From GCA-003244245 sp050699435 (GTDB lineage: Bacteria; Actinomycetota; Actinomycetes; Mycobacteriales; Pseudonocardiaceae): a DNA stretch of 64,000 nucleotides. The notes under the pieces are model-generated. The model saw only the letters and a list, made by a program, of their open reading frames with translations. It did no database searches and was not told the origin of the DNA. The stretch spans positions 1-64,000 of the forward strand of contig JBOHGM010000004.1 in the NCBI GenBank assembly GCA_050699435.1. Reading direction: 5' to 3'. The position numbers and the translations under genes were made by a program. Of this stretch, positions 52,963-61,016 are shown piece after piece; the first letter of the stretch is position 1, and the number at the start of each line of letters is the position of its first letter.

Positions 52963-54576
52963 ATGCTCGACGTCAGGCTGGTGAACGCCACTATCATCAC
53001 CATGGATCCCGACCACCCCCAAGCACACCAGGTGGGCCTGTGGCACGGGCGAGTGGTCACCTTGGATGACGCCGCCGCGGCACTGCCGGCCCGCCGGGTG
53101 GTGGACCTGCAGGGTGCGACGGTACTTCCCGGGTTCATCGACGCGCACGTCCATCTCGCGTGGGCCGGGCTGCGGGCGCGCAGCGTGACCATCGCACCAT
53201 GCCTTCGCGCCGAGGACATCCTGGCTGTCATCCGGGAGGCCAGTCGGGACCGACCGCCAGGTTCGTGGGTGGACGTGGTCGGGTACGACCAGCGCGCGTT
53301 GGGCCGCCACCTCAGCGCCGCCGAGCTGGACATCGTCAGCGGCGACCGCAAACTCTTCGTGATGCACGACTCCGGCCACGCTTGCGTAGTCAACAGCACC
53401 GTGCTGGATCTGCTCCCCGCGGGCATGCCGCACGACGGTGGAATGCTCGCCGAGCAGGGCATGGTTACGGTCCGAGCACTGCGTCAGCCTTACTCCACTG
53501 ATGAGCTGGTCGACGCGATTGAGGACGCGGGCAGAACCTGCCTCGCGGAGGGAGTGACAGCCTGCGCCGAAGCCGGGATCGGCGCCGGCTTGATCAGTCA
53601 CAGCCCGATCGAACTCGCCGCGTACCAGCAGGCGCTGGAGCAAGGCCGGCTACCGCTCCGGGTTCAGCTGATGGTGGCCGCAGACCTGTTGCGCCCCGTC
53701 GGCTCGCACTCCAGCGATGACACTCCGCGGGGCCTCGACCTGGGCCTGCGCACCGGGCTCGGCGGGAACCGGCTCTCAATCGGCGCGCTCAAGGTCTTCA
53801 CTGACGGTGGAATGATGGCACGGACTGCCGCGCTGAGCCGTCCGTATCGCGAATCGGACCAGTGTGGACAGCTCTTCGCCGAGCCCGATTCGCTGACGAA
53901 CCTGATCGTGGACGGGCACCGTGCCGGATGGCAACTCGCCATCCACGCAATCGGTGACCGGGCGGTGGATGTCGCACTGGACGCACTGGCGCGCGCACAG
54001 CAGACCCGCCCGCGCCCGCATGCGCGACATCGCATCGAACACGCCGGACTTGTCCGTCCGGACCAGCTCGCCCGGTTCGCCCAGGTCGGCGCGATGGCAG
54101 TGGTTCAACCGAACTTCCTGTGGTACCTCGGTGACGACTACGCCGCGATCATGGGAGAGGACCGCGCGCCCTGGCTATACCGGGGTCGGGGCTTCCTGGA
54201 GCACGGGATCACGCTGGTGGGCAGCTCCGATCGGCCGGTCACATCCGGGGCGCCGCTACGCTCGATCCAGGTCATGGTCCAGCGTGCCACCGAATCCGGT
54301 CTGATCATCGGTCCGCAGGAGGGCATCGGCGTTGAAGACGCGCTGCGGTCCTACACGATCAACGCGGCCTTCGCCTGTCACCTGGAAGACGATCTGGGCA
54401 GCATCACACCGGGCAAATGCGCCGACTTCGTGATACTGGCCGACGACCCGCGCCGCATCGACAGCTCACGGATCTCCGGCATCGGCATCGTGGCCACTGT
54501 CATCGCCGGTGCGGTGGTGCACGGGACAGACCTCTTCGGCACCGGCTACCCGAATCGTGCGCCGTTGACCACGTAG
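52963..54576 (+). CDS. YtcJ-type metal-dependent amidohydrolase
   Basis: The 537-aa protein belongs to the amidohydrolase superfamily (YtcJ/Amidohydro_3). It has the N-terminal metal-binding DLQGATVLPGFIDAHVHLAW, the later histidines in LAIHAIGDRAVD and HRIEHAGLV, the final Asp in LVGSSDRPVT, and the C-terminal beta sandwich ITPGKCADFVILADDP. Enzymes of this family hydrolyse amide bonds of small substrates. Inside an iron-regulated cluster it might trim the peptide or hydrolyse the siderophore after uptake; this is inference. Its 3' end overlaps the convergent N-hydroxylase by 31 bp. Confidence 0.85.
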   Translation: MLDVRLVNATIITMDPDHPQAHQVGLWHGRVVTLDDAAAALPARRVVDLQGATVLPGFIDAHVHLAWAGLRARSVTIAPCLRAEDILAVIREASRDRPPGSWVDVVGYDQRALGRHLSAAELDIVSGDRKLFVMHDSGHACVVNSTVLDLLPAGMPHDGGMLAEQGMVTVRALRQPYSTDELVDAIEDAGRTCLAEGVTACAEAGIGAGLISHSPIELAAYQQALEQGRLPLRVQLMVAADLLRPVGSHSSDDTPRGLDLGLRTGLGGNRLSIGALKVFTDGGMMARTAALSRPYRESDQCGQLFAEPDSLTNLIVDGHRAGWQLAIHAIGDRAVDVALDALARAQQTRPRPHARHRIEHAGLVRPDQLARFAQVGAMAVVQPNFLWYLGDDYAAIMGEDRAPWLYRGRGFLEHGITLVGSSDRPVTSGAPLRSIQVMVQRATESGLIIGPQEGIGVEDALRSYTINAAFACHLEDDLGSITPGKCADFVILADDPRRIDSSRISGIGIVATVIAGAVVHGTDLFGTGYPNRAPLTT

Positions 54577-55922
54577 TCTTGTGGCAGCGGGATCGAGCTA
54601 TCCCTTCGGGCAAGGATCGACTCCAGGATCTCAGCGCTGCGGATGGCGCTGTTGGACAGCAGCGACGAGGTAATCCCGTGGGTATGCTCCGTACCGCCCT
54701 GCAGGTAGAGCCCGCAACTCTGCGGAGGGCTGATCATCACCCGGTAGTCTCGCTCGACCCGCAGGCGGCCCTGCTCGTCGCGGCAGCAGAACGCACCCAG
54801 TTCCCCGAGCAGCGGTAACGGGTCAACCGGCCGGTAACCAGTGGCGTAGACCAACACGTCGGAGTCCAGCACCTCCTTCTCCCCGGTAGTCAGCGACTCG
54901 ATAGTGGCCCGCACCCCGGTCTCAGTCTCGACCACCTCACCCAGGCGGGAGACATTGAATATCCTAAGCCGTTCGATGCCGAGCACTCTTTCTTGGTAGA
55001 TCCGTCGGTACAGGTCCTCGATAAGATCGAGGTCGACAACCGAGTAATTCGTGTTGGCGTGATAAGCCATGATCATCTGTTTCACCTCCTCCGGCGCCAG
55101 GAAAAACTTACCGACCGCCGACGGATCGAAGACCTGATTCGCGAATGGACTGTCGTCGGAAGGGCTGTAACCGAAACGGGAGAACACCGCACACACCTCG
55201 GCCTGCGGGAAGCGCCGATGCAGGAACGCGGTGACTTCGGCCGCGCTCTGGCCCGCGCCTACCACGGTGAGCCGGTTGACGGCGCAGCCGTCGAGGTTCT
55301 CGACCCGATACAGCAGGTCGTGGTTGTGCCAGACCCGACCCCTGGGGATGACGTCGGGCGGCAGGTTCGGCTCGAGCCCCATGCTCAGGACTAGGTTGCG
55401 TGCTCGGTACACGACGAGATCCTCGGCGCCGGTGCCCGTACGCGCCACCACGTCACAGTAGACCACCGCGCCGGCCCGCATCACCGGCTCGATCGCGACT
55501 ACCTGATGATCATAGGCGACAAGATTGCTGAGCTTCGCGGCAGCCCATTCGAAGTAGTCGTGGAACTCAACGCGCAGCGGGAACAAATCCTTACGGTTGA
55601 TGAAGTCAACCAGCCTGCCCTTGTGCTGCAAGTAGCACAGAAAGCTGAACTTGCTGGACGGATTGCGCAGCGTCACCAGGTCCTTTAAGAAGGATACCTG
55701 CATGGTGGCGTCATCGATCAGCATCCCGCGGTGCCACCCGAAACGGGGCTGCCGCTCCAGGAAGAGCGTGCTGACCGCGTCTTGCGGCGGGATGCCGGCA
55801 TTGTTCTCGGTGACGGCGATCGCCAGCGCGAGATTCGATGGCCCAAAGCCGACTCCGACGATGTCGTAGATCGGGACCTGATCCTCGGAAAGCTCCTGAT
55901 CCTCGGAGAATGTCTGTGGCAT
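54546..55922 (-). CDS. L-ornithine/L-lysine N-monooxygenase (siderophore hydroxylase)
   Basis: The 458-aa flavin enzyme has the FAD-binding VGVGFGPSNLALAIA, the family motif MQVSFLKDLVTLRNPSSKFSFLCYL split across residues, an NADPH-binding VVGAGQSAAE, and the late VYATGYRPVDPLP. It hydroxylates the side-chain amine of ornithine or lysine, the first committed step to the hydroxamate. Substrate cannot be assigned with certainty from sequence; the accompanying formyltransferase favours ornithine. The start at 55922 has only a weak ribosome site. The promoter region contains a very good iron box at 56008. Confidence 0.93.
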   Translation of the reverse strand: MPQTFSEDQELSEDQVPIYDIVGVGFGPSNLALAIAVTENNAGIPPQDAVSTLFLERQPRFGWHRGMLIDDATMQVSFLKDLVTLRNPSSKFSFLCYLQHKGRLVDFINRKDLFPLRVEFHDYFEWAAAKLSNLVAYDHQVVAIEPVMRAGAVVYCDVVARTGTGAEDLVVYRARNLVLSMGLEPNLPPDVIPRGRVWHNHDLLYRVENLDGCAVNRLTVVGAGQSAAEVTAFLHRRFPQAEVCAVFSRFGYSPSDDSPFANQVFDPSAVGKFFLAPEEVKQMIMAYHANTNYSVVDLDLIEDLYRRIYQERVLGIERLRIFNVSRLGEVVETETGVRATIESLTTGEKEVLDSDVLVYATGYRPVDPLPLLGELGAFCCRDEQGRLRVERDYRVMISPPQSCGLYLQGGTEHTHGITSSLLSNSAIRSAEILESILARRDSSIPLPQDYVVNGARFG

Positions 55923-56007
55923 ACCTGTCCCATCGCGGCTTCTTCGGATAGTCAAGCGCCGGTCGAGGTGTCTCGTACCTACCTTCCCCGCCACTTCACC
56001 GGAGTTG

Positions 56008-56026
56008 CTAGGTTACCCTAACCTAA
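56008..56026. promoter_or_regulatory. Iron box before the N-hydroxylase
   Basis: CTAGGTTACCCTAACCTAA is the best match in the window to the 19-bp IdeR/DmdR consensus, with only the first base and the centre differing. It is 86 bp upstream of the hydroxylase start in the divergent spacer. Confidence 0.8.
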
Positions 56027-56113
56027 CCATGTGGTCCAGGGGTGATCCACTGGACCGCGCGAGACGCTCGACGGCGCCGGGATGTCACGCACCTGTCGCT
56101 TCGGTTGAAAACT

Positions 56114-56132
56114 TAGGTAACCCTTGCTTTAC
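56114..56132. promoter_or_regulatory. Iron box before the formyltransferase
   Basis: TTAGGTAACCCTTGCTTTA keeps a perfect left arm (TTAGGTAA) and a weak right arm. It lies 35-54 bp upstream of the formyltransferase start, a typical operator position over the promoter. Confidence 0.65.
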
Positions 56133-56167
56133 TCTCAGTGATTCGTCGCAGAGTCTGGAGGATGCCC

Positions 56168-57112
56168 ATGCGGGTTGTCACGTTCGGCTACCAGACCTGG
56201 GGTCACCGCACCCTGCAGGCCCTGCTGGATGCGGACCATGAGGTTGCCCTCGCCGTCACGCACCCCACGAGCGACCATGCCTACGAACGGATCTGGGCTG
56301 ACTCGGTGGCCGACCTCGCCGACCAACACGGGATTCCGGTTCTAGTCCGCAACCGCCCTGACGAGGAGCTGACGTCGCGGCTGAAGGAGGCAGATCCGGA
56401 CATCATCGTGGCGAACAACTGGCGTACCTGGATCCCACCAGAGATCTTCAACCTTCCCCGGCAGGGGGCCCTCAACGTGCACGACTCGCTGCTGCCCGCC
56501 TATGCCGGATTCTCGCCACTCGTCTGGGCGCTGCTCAACGGCGAGACCGAGGTCGGCGTGACCGCGCACCTGATGAACGCCGAACTGGACGCCGGTGACA
56601 TTGTGCTGCAACGGTCTGTGCCGGTCGGCCCCACCGACACCACGACAGATCTGTTCCACAAGACCGTCGCTCTGATCGGCCCCATCACTGTCGACGCCCT
56701 GGCGCTCATCGCCTCCGGGCGTACCGACTGGACCAGGCAGGACCGGTCGAAGGCCAGCTTCTTCCACAAACGGTCGACCGAGGACAGCCGCATCGACTGG
56801 ACCTGGCCGGCCGAGGACATCGACCGGTTGGTCCGGGCCCAGTCCGACCCTTACCCCAATGCGTTCACCTTCTACCGCGGCGAGCGCATCCGCGTCCTGC
56901 GGGCATCGGTGTCCCAAGCCCGATACGGCGGCACCCCTGGCCGCGTCTTCGTTCAGGAAGGTGACGGTGTCGTCATCGTCGCCGGGGCCGACGCTCGACG
57001 TGGCCAGAACCATGGCCTAGCGATCACACGGATACGCACCGACGACGGTGTCGACTATGCCGCCACCGAGTACTTCCGCACCATGGGCGGCTACCTCACC
57101 AGCCATCCCTAA
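56168..57112 (+). CDS. N-hydroxyornithine formyltransferase (Fmt-like, CchA-type)
   Basis: The 314-aa protein resembles methionyl-tRNA formyltransferase but lies in a siderophore cluster, as CchA does for coelichelin. It has MRVVTFGYQTWG at the start, the catalytic NVHDSLLPAYAGFSPLVWAL (Asn-His, with the SLLP loop that binds formyl-tetrahydrofolate), and ELDAGDIVLQ with the catalytic Asp. I chose the ATG at 56168 because GGAGG lies 6 nt before it; an in-frame ATG at 56162 is close. It should transfer formyl to the N5-hydroxyl amine, giving the N5-formyl-N5-hydroxyornithine used by an A domain. The gene converges on the PPTase with a 17-bp overlap. Confidence 0.9.
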   Translation: MRVVTFGYQTWGHRTLQALLDADHEVALAVTHPTSDHAYERIWADSVADLADQHGIPVLVRNRPDEELTSRLKEADPDIIVANNWRTWIPPEIFNLPRQGALNVHDSLLPAYAGFSPLVWALLNGETEVGVTAHLMNAELDAGDIVLQRSVPVGPTDTTTDLFHKTVALIGPITVDALALIASGRTDWTRQDRSKASFFHKRSTEDSRIDWTWPAEDIDRLVRAQSDPYPNAFTFYRGERIRVLRASVSQARYGGTPGRVFVQEGDGVVIVAGADARRGQNHGLAITRIRTDDGVDYAATEYFRTMGGYLTSHP

Positions 57113-57905
57113 CCCAGCGGAGTTGTGGCTCGCTCCGTAGGGGGCTCGCGCGATGGATGGCGGGGCGGGTGTCGAGCCCGCCGAGCACCGCCAGGGCGGC
57201 TGCGTAGTCGGCGTGCAGTGGCAGATCCTCGAGCGTGAGCGCGGGGCGCTCGGCCGGATCTCCCGGCCATTCGATCAGTTCGGGGCGCCGGCCGGGCGGA
57301 GAGAGGATCAGCCCGGTGGGATCGATGCTCAGCCCATCCCCGGTGGCCTTGAGCGCGGCCTCCTTCCTGGTCCAGTAGCGGATCACGCACTCCGCTCTGG
57401 CCAGCTCATCGAGTCCGGCGAGGTAGGGACGCTCGGCGGGAGCGAATACCTGCGGCACGAGGTCAGCCAGCAGGTCCATCCGGTCGACGCTCGGCAGGGG
57501 CTCCACGTCTACTCCGACTGGGTGCGCGGTGCTGATCGCGACGGCCACCAGCCCGGCACAGTGCGCGATGGACAGCTCGAACTGCCCCACTTCAGTCCGA
57601 GGACGTGGCTTGCCGTGCGGCCTTCCGCACTGCGGGCAGTCGCTGACCAGGTGAATCCGCTCAGGCGTAGTCTCGGTACGGCTGGCCAGAACCTGCTTGG
57701 TGATCACCCGGGCGGCGAGGAAGTTAAGCCGGTCCTGATCGCGCTGATAAGCCTGGAACCGGGCCTTCTCGGGGGCGTCGAGGAGCTCGACATGGGCCAG
57801 GTAACGCGGCCCCGGCTGATCCCACCACACCTCGATGGCCGACTGAACTGCTGCAGGCAAGAACCACGCGCCTTCCTCGCTCCCCGATCGGGGAAGTGCT
57901 TTCAC
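57096..57905 (-). CDS. 4'-phosphopantetheinyl transferase (Sfp/EntD-type)
   Basis: The 269-aa protein has the family motifs VGVDVEPLP with the Mg-binding Asp and Glu, and WTRKEAALKATGDGLSID. The phosphate-binding part lies near the N-terminus. It attaches phosphopantetheine to the PCP domains, here most likely the three of the NRPS. The GTG start overlaps the stop of the upstream hydrolase (GTGA), so the two are coupled. Confidence 0.93.
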   Translation of the reverse strand: MKALPRSGSEEGAWFLPAAVQSAIEVWWDQPGPRYLAHVELLDAPEKARFQAYQRDQDRLNFLAARVITKQVLASRTETTPERIHLVSDCPQCGRPHGKPRPRTEVGQFELSIAHCAGLVAVAISTAHPVGVDVEPLPSVDRMDLLADLVPQVFAPAERPYLAGLDELARAECVIRYWTRKEAALKATGDGLSIDPTGLILSPPGRRPELIEWPGDPAERPALTLEDLPLHADYAAALAVLGGLDTRPAIHRASPLRSEPQLRWVRDGW

Positions 57906-58798
57906 AGCGCAGCCAGCCCGTGCTGGCGCAGGAACCTGATCTGGTCGTCGATGACCCGCTCGAACATCTCACCCTGGTAGAGCGCGAAATGCCCGCCGGG
58001 GTAGTGTCGCAACTCGCCTCGTGGCGCCCGCTCGGCCATCCGAACCGCAGGCCTGGGTGGCGTGATGGGATCGGCGTCGGTGACGCATACCAGCACGGGC
58101 ATGCCGAGGTGCTCGGCCCGGCGGCCGGGCCGGTACAGCGGCACGGTGAGCAACGTGCGTGCCGTGACCTCGTTGCGCCACAGCGAACCCTCGGAGACCA
58201 GTGCACGTATGCCGGGCTCAGCCTCAGGTGCGGTCATCGCCGCGACCTGCCCAGGGTGACCGACCGCAGCCACCAGCTTCGGCGGGCGTCCCAGCAATGT
58301 CCCGATCGCGTCCCGCAGCCCCGCGAACGCGAGCCGGAGCTGCGTTCGCGGCGGGACCTGCCAGGTGACCGCCAGTCCGTCGGCGTAGGGCACCTGCGCG
58401 ATCACAGCGGCCACCCGGAAGTCGCGAGCCGCCACCGCGATGACGTGGCCGCCACTGAACGAGGAGCCCCACAGCACAATCCGGTCCGGGTCGACGCCAT
58501 CCAGGTTGCGGACGTACCGGATCGCGGCGTGGTAGTCCTCATGCTGGCGGCCCACGTCGACCAGCTGGCGGGGTTCGCCCCCGCTGGCACCGAGGTGCCG
58601 GTAGTCGAACAGCAGTACCGCCAGGCCGGCTGCAGCGAACCGCTGTGCGTAGCCGGGCAGGCCGTCGTCGCGAGTGGACGTGAACCCGGGGGCCATCACT
58701 ATGCAGGGCACCCGGCCGGTGGAAATGGCAGGCCGGTACAAGTAGGCAGCGCAGTCCACGCCGCCGGAGTCGAAGGTCAGCTCGGTACGCTTGGCCAT
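57902..58798 (-). CDS. Alpha/beta hydrolase (dienelactone/peptidase-like)
   Basis: The 298-aa protein starts at the ATG at 58798 behind AAGGACGAGG. It has the nucleophile elbow GSSFSGGHVIAVA, an acid residue in VCVTDADPITPP, and the His in HYPGGHFALYQGE. MAPGFTSTRDDGLPGYAQRF is the oxyanion region. It belongs to the S15/DLH-like hydrolases. Coupling to the PPTase gene suggests a role in siderophore metabolism, such as intracellular release of iron or clearing of mis-primed carrier proteins. The substrate is unknown. Confidence 0.75.
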   Translation of the reverse strand: MAKRTELTFDSGGVDCAAYLYRPAISTGRVPCIVMAPGFTSTRDDGLPGYAQRFAAAGLAVLLFDYRHLGASGGEPRQLVDVGRQHEDYHAAIRYVRNLDGVDPDRIVLWGSSFSGGHVIAVAARDFRVAAVIAQVPYADGLAVTWQVPPRTQLRLAFAGLRDAIGTLLGRPPKLVAAVGHPGQVAAMTAPEAEPGIRALVSEGSLWRNEVTARTLLTVPLYRPGRRAEHLGMPVLVCVTDADPITPPRPAVRMAERAPRGELRHYPGGHFALYQGEMFERVIDDQIRFLRQHGLAAL

Positions 58799-58954
58799 CG
58801 GCCTCGTCCTTCCCAGTCCCGGTCCACCAGCCCACGGTGATCGTCGCTGGCGGACCACGCCGGAGGCAATCCCTGCCATCCCGCAGCTCCACCTCGACCG
58901 CCCGACTCCCTGTCCCGGCACGGCCAAGCTGGGACGTCAGCAGCTAAGAGGATC

Positions 58955-59605
58955 ATGACTACCCGGACCCGTCTGCTAGTGGCCGGGATGCTGCTCGTCG
59001 CGGCCGTGGTTGCCGCGCTGATGCTGCCGGTGCCCGGCCCGCTGCAGATGCGAGTCTGGGCGCAGTCGGCCGGCACTGCGGCGCCGGTGCTGTTCCTGCT
59101 CGGACACACCCTAGTGACGATGGCGCCGATTCCCCGCACGGTCTTCACGCTTACCGCCGGGTTGCTGTTCGGACCCCTCCTGGGGGTGGGCCTGTCGCTG
59201 ACGGCGACCACGTTGTCCGCAGTACTGGCTTTCGGCGCGGTGCGGTGGCTGGGCCGCGGGCTCGTGGCACCGCAACTCGACCGCAGCGTGCTGCGGGCGG
59301 TGGACGCCCGGCTGCGCCGTCGCGGCTGGCTTGCCGTGGCGTCGCTCCGGTTGATCCCGGCGGTGCCGTTCTCGGTGCTCAACTACTGCAGCGCGGTGTC
59401 ATCGATCCGGTTCCGGCACTTCCTGGCCGGCACGGTCGGGATCGTGCCCGGCTCGGTGGCAATGGTCGTGCTCGGCGACGCACTGACCGGGACCACCTCA
59501 CCTGCCTTGCTCGTGGTCTCGCTGGCAGGTGCGGGGATCGGGGTCCTCGGCCTGCTCATCGAGGCCCGCTCCGCCGCACCGGAGGAGGCCGAACTCACCC
59601 GGTGA
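58955..59605 (+). CDS. VTT-domain (TVP38/DedA-like) membrane protein
   Basis: The 216-aa protein has a first helix (LLVAGMLLVAAVVAALML) and the VTT core: TLVTMAPIPRTVFTLTAGLLFGPLLGV, then RLIPAVPFSVLNYCSAVSSIRF. C-terminal helices follow. These proteins affect membrane lipid distribution and are generally conserved housekeeping proteins. It is divergent from the hydrolase and convergent with the aminotransferase, with no sign of belonging to the siderophore regulon. Confidence 0.85.
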   Translation: MTTRTRLLVAGMLLVAAVVAALMLPVPGPLQMRVWAQSAGTAAPVLFLLGHTLVTMAPIPRTVFTLTAGLLFGPLLGVGLSLTATTLSAVLAFGAVRWLGRGLVAPQLDRSVLRAVDARLRRRGWLAVASLRLIPAVPFSVLNYCSAVSSIRFRHFLAGTVGIVPGSVAMVVLGDALTGTTSPALLVVSLAGAGIGVLGLLIEARSAAPEEAELTR

Positions 59606-59609
59606 CGGG

Positions 59610-60884
59610 CTATCGCCGGTTCGCGGCTGCGCCCACCGCCTCGGACATCGCCCGGGACCACAGCGCCACGGCCTCATCGATCTGGTCAGCAGTGACGACC
59701 AGGGCGGGAATCATCCGGACGATGTTGCCGTGCGCCCCGCAGGTCAGCAGGAGCAGTCCGAGGTCGGCAGCGGCCCGCTGAGCTCGCTGCGCGGTGCCTG
59801 GGTCCGGCGACCCGTCCGGGTGGCAGAACTCGTTTCCCACCATGAGGCCGAGCCCGCGTACATCGGCAATCGCCGGGTGGTCGGCAGCCACCTTGCGCAG
59901 GCCGTCAGCCAGCCTGCGACCCTGCTCGGCGGCGTTGTCCACCAACTGCTCGTCCCGGATAACATCGAGGGTCGCCAGCGCGGCGGCACAGGACACCGCG
60001 TTGCCGCCGTAGGTGCCGCCCTGCGAGCCGGGCCACGCCTTGCCCATCAGTGCAGTGGGCGCGGCGATCGCAGACAACGGGAACCCGCTGGCGAGGCCCT
60101 TCGCGGTCACCACCACATCGGGGATGACACCGGCGCTGTGCTGATGGCCCCAGAACTTTCCGGTGCGGCCGAAACCGGTCTGCACCTCGTCTGCCACCAG
60201 CAGGATCCCGTGCCGGTCGGCCCGGTCACGCAACCCGACTAGGAACGCAGGCGGGGTGGGCACGTACCCGCCCTCGCCGAGGACCGGCTCGATGAAGAAG
60301 GCTGCCGTGTCGGTCGCAGGGCTGGTGGTGGCCAGCAGATAGTCCAGCTCGCGCAGGGCGTACTCGACGGCCTGCTCCTCGCTCATCCCGAGGCGAAAGC
60401 CGTAGGGGAATGGCGCGACCGCCACTCCCGGCATCAGCGGGCCGATACCCGCGCGGAACTTGGTGCCCGCCGTGGTCAGCGCGGCCGCACCCATCGTGCG
60501 GCCATGAAACGAGCCGGCGAAGACGATCGCGTTCTGCCTGCCGGTGGCGTGGCGGGCCAGGCGCAGCGCCGCCTCCACCGCCTCGCTGCCCGAGTTGACG
60601 TAGAACAGCGAGTCCACACCATCGGGCAGCACCTCGCCGAGCCGCTCGGTCAAGGTCAGCAACGGCTGGTGCAGCACTGTCGTGTACTGCCCGTGGATCA
60701 GCTGGCCGACCTGCCGCCGCGCCGCCTCCACCACCCGCGGATGGCAGTGCCCGGTGCTGGTGACCCCGATGCCCGCGGTGAAGTCGAGATAGCGGCGATC
60801 CTCGGCGTCGAAGAGGTACACGCCCTCGCCACGCACGGCCAGGACCGGCGTGGCCTGCTTGAGGACCGGGGACAACTGGGCCAT
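59610..60884 (-). CDS. gabT: Class-III aminotransferase, 4-aminobutyrate transaminase-like
   Basis: From the ATG at 60884 the protein is 424 aa. The frame stays open far upstream, but that is antisense to the dehydrogenase. Landmarks are FDAEDRRYLDFTAGIGVTST, FYVNSGSEAVEAALRLAR, SFHGRTMGAAALT, LLVADEVQTGFGRTGKFW, and the PLP lysine in VVTAKGLASGFPL. With the divergent dehydrogenase it forms a GABA-shunt-like pair converting 4-aminobutyrate (or another omega-amino acid) to the semialdehyde. A role in ornithine or lysine supply for the siderophore is conceivable but not indicated. Confidence 0.88.
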   Translation of the reverse strand: MAQLSPVLKQATPVLAVRGEGVYLFDAEDRRYLDFTAGIGVTSTGHCHPRVVEAARRQVGQLIHGQYTTVLHQPLLTLTERLGEVLPDGVDSLFYVNSGSEAVEAALRLARHATGRQNAIVFAGSFHGRTMGAAALTTAGTKFRAGIGPLMPGVAVAPFPYGFRLGMSEEQAVEYALRELDYLLATTSPATDTAAFFIEPVLGEGGYVPTPPAFLVGLRDRADRHGILLVADEVQTGFGRTGKFWGHQHSAGVIPDVVVTAKGLASGFPLSAIAAPTALMGKAWPGSQGGTYGGNAVSCAAALATLDVIRDEQLVDNAAEQGRRLADGLRKVAADHPAIADVRGLGLMVGNEFCHPDGSPDPGTAQRAQRAAADLGLLLLTCGAHGNIVRMIPALVVTADQIDEAVALWSRAMSEAVGAAANRR

Positions 60885-60910
60885 GGCGGGCTCCCGACGT
60901 CGGTGAGACA

Positions 60911-60924
60911 GATTGTCGACAATC
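60911..60924. promoter_or_regulatory. GntR-type palindrome between gabT-like and gabD-like genes
   Basis: GATTGTCGACAATC is a perfect 14-bp palindrome, 27 bp from the aminotransferase start and about 90 bp from the dehydrogenase start. TTGTCGACAA-type sites are typical of GntR-family regulators of GABA or fatty-acid catabolism. No gntR gene is in the window. Confidence 0.6.
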
Positions 60925-61016
60925 CGACAAACATGCAACCATCGAGGTGCGCCCGATGTCCAGTGGCGCGACACTCGGTAGCGAGATACCCGCCAACATG
61001 GGAAGGTCACATCGCG

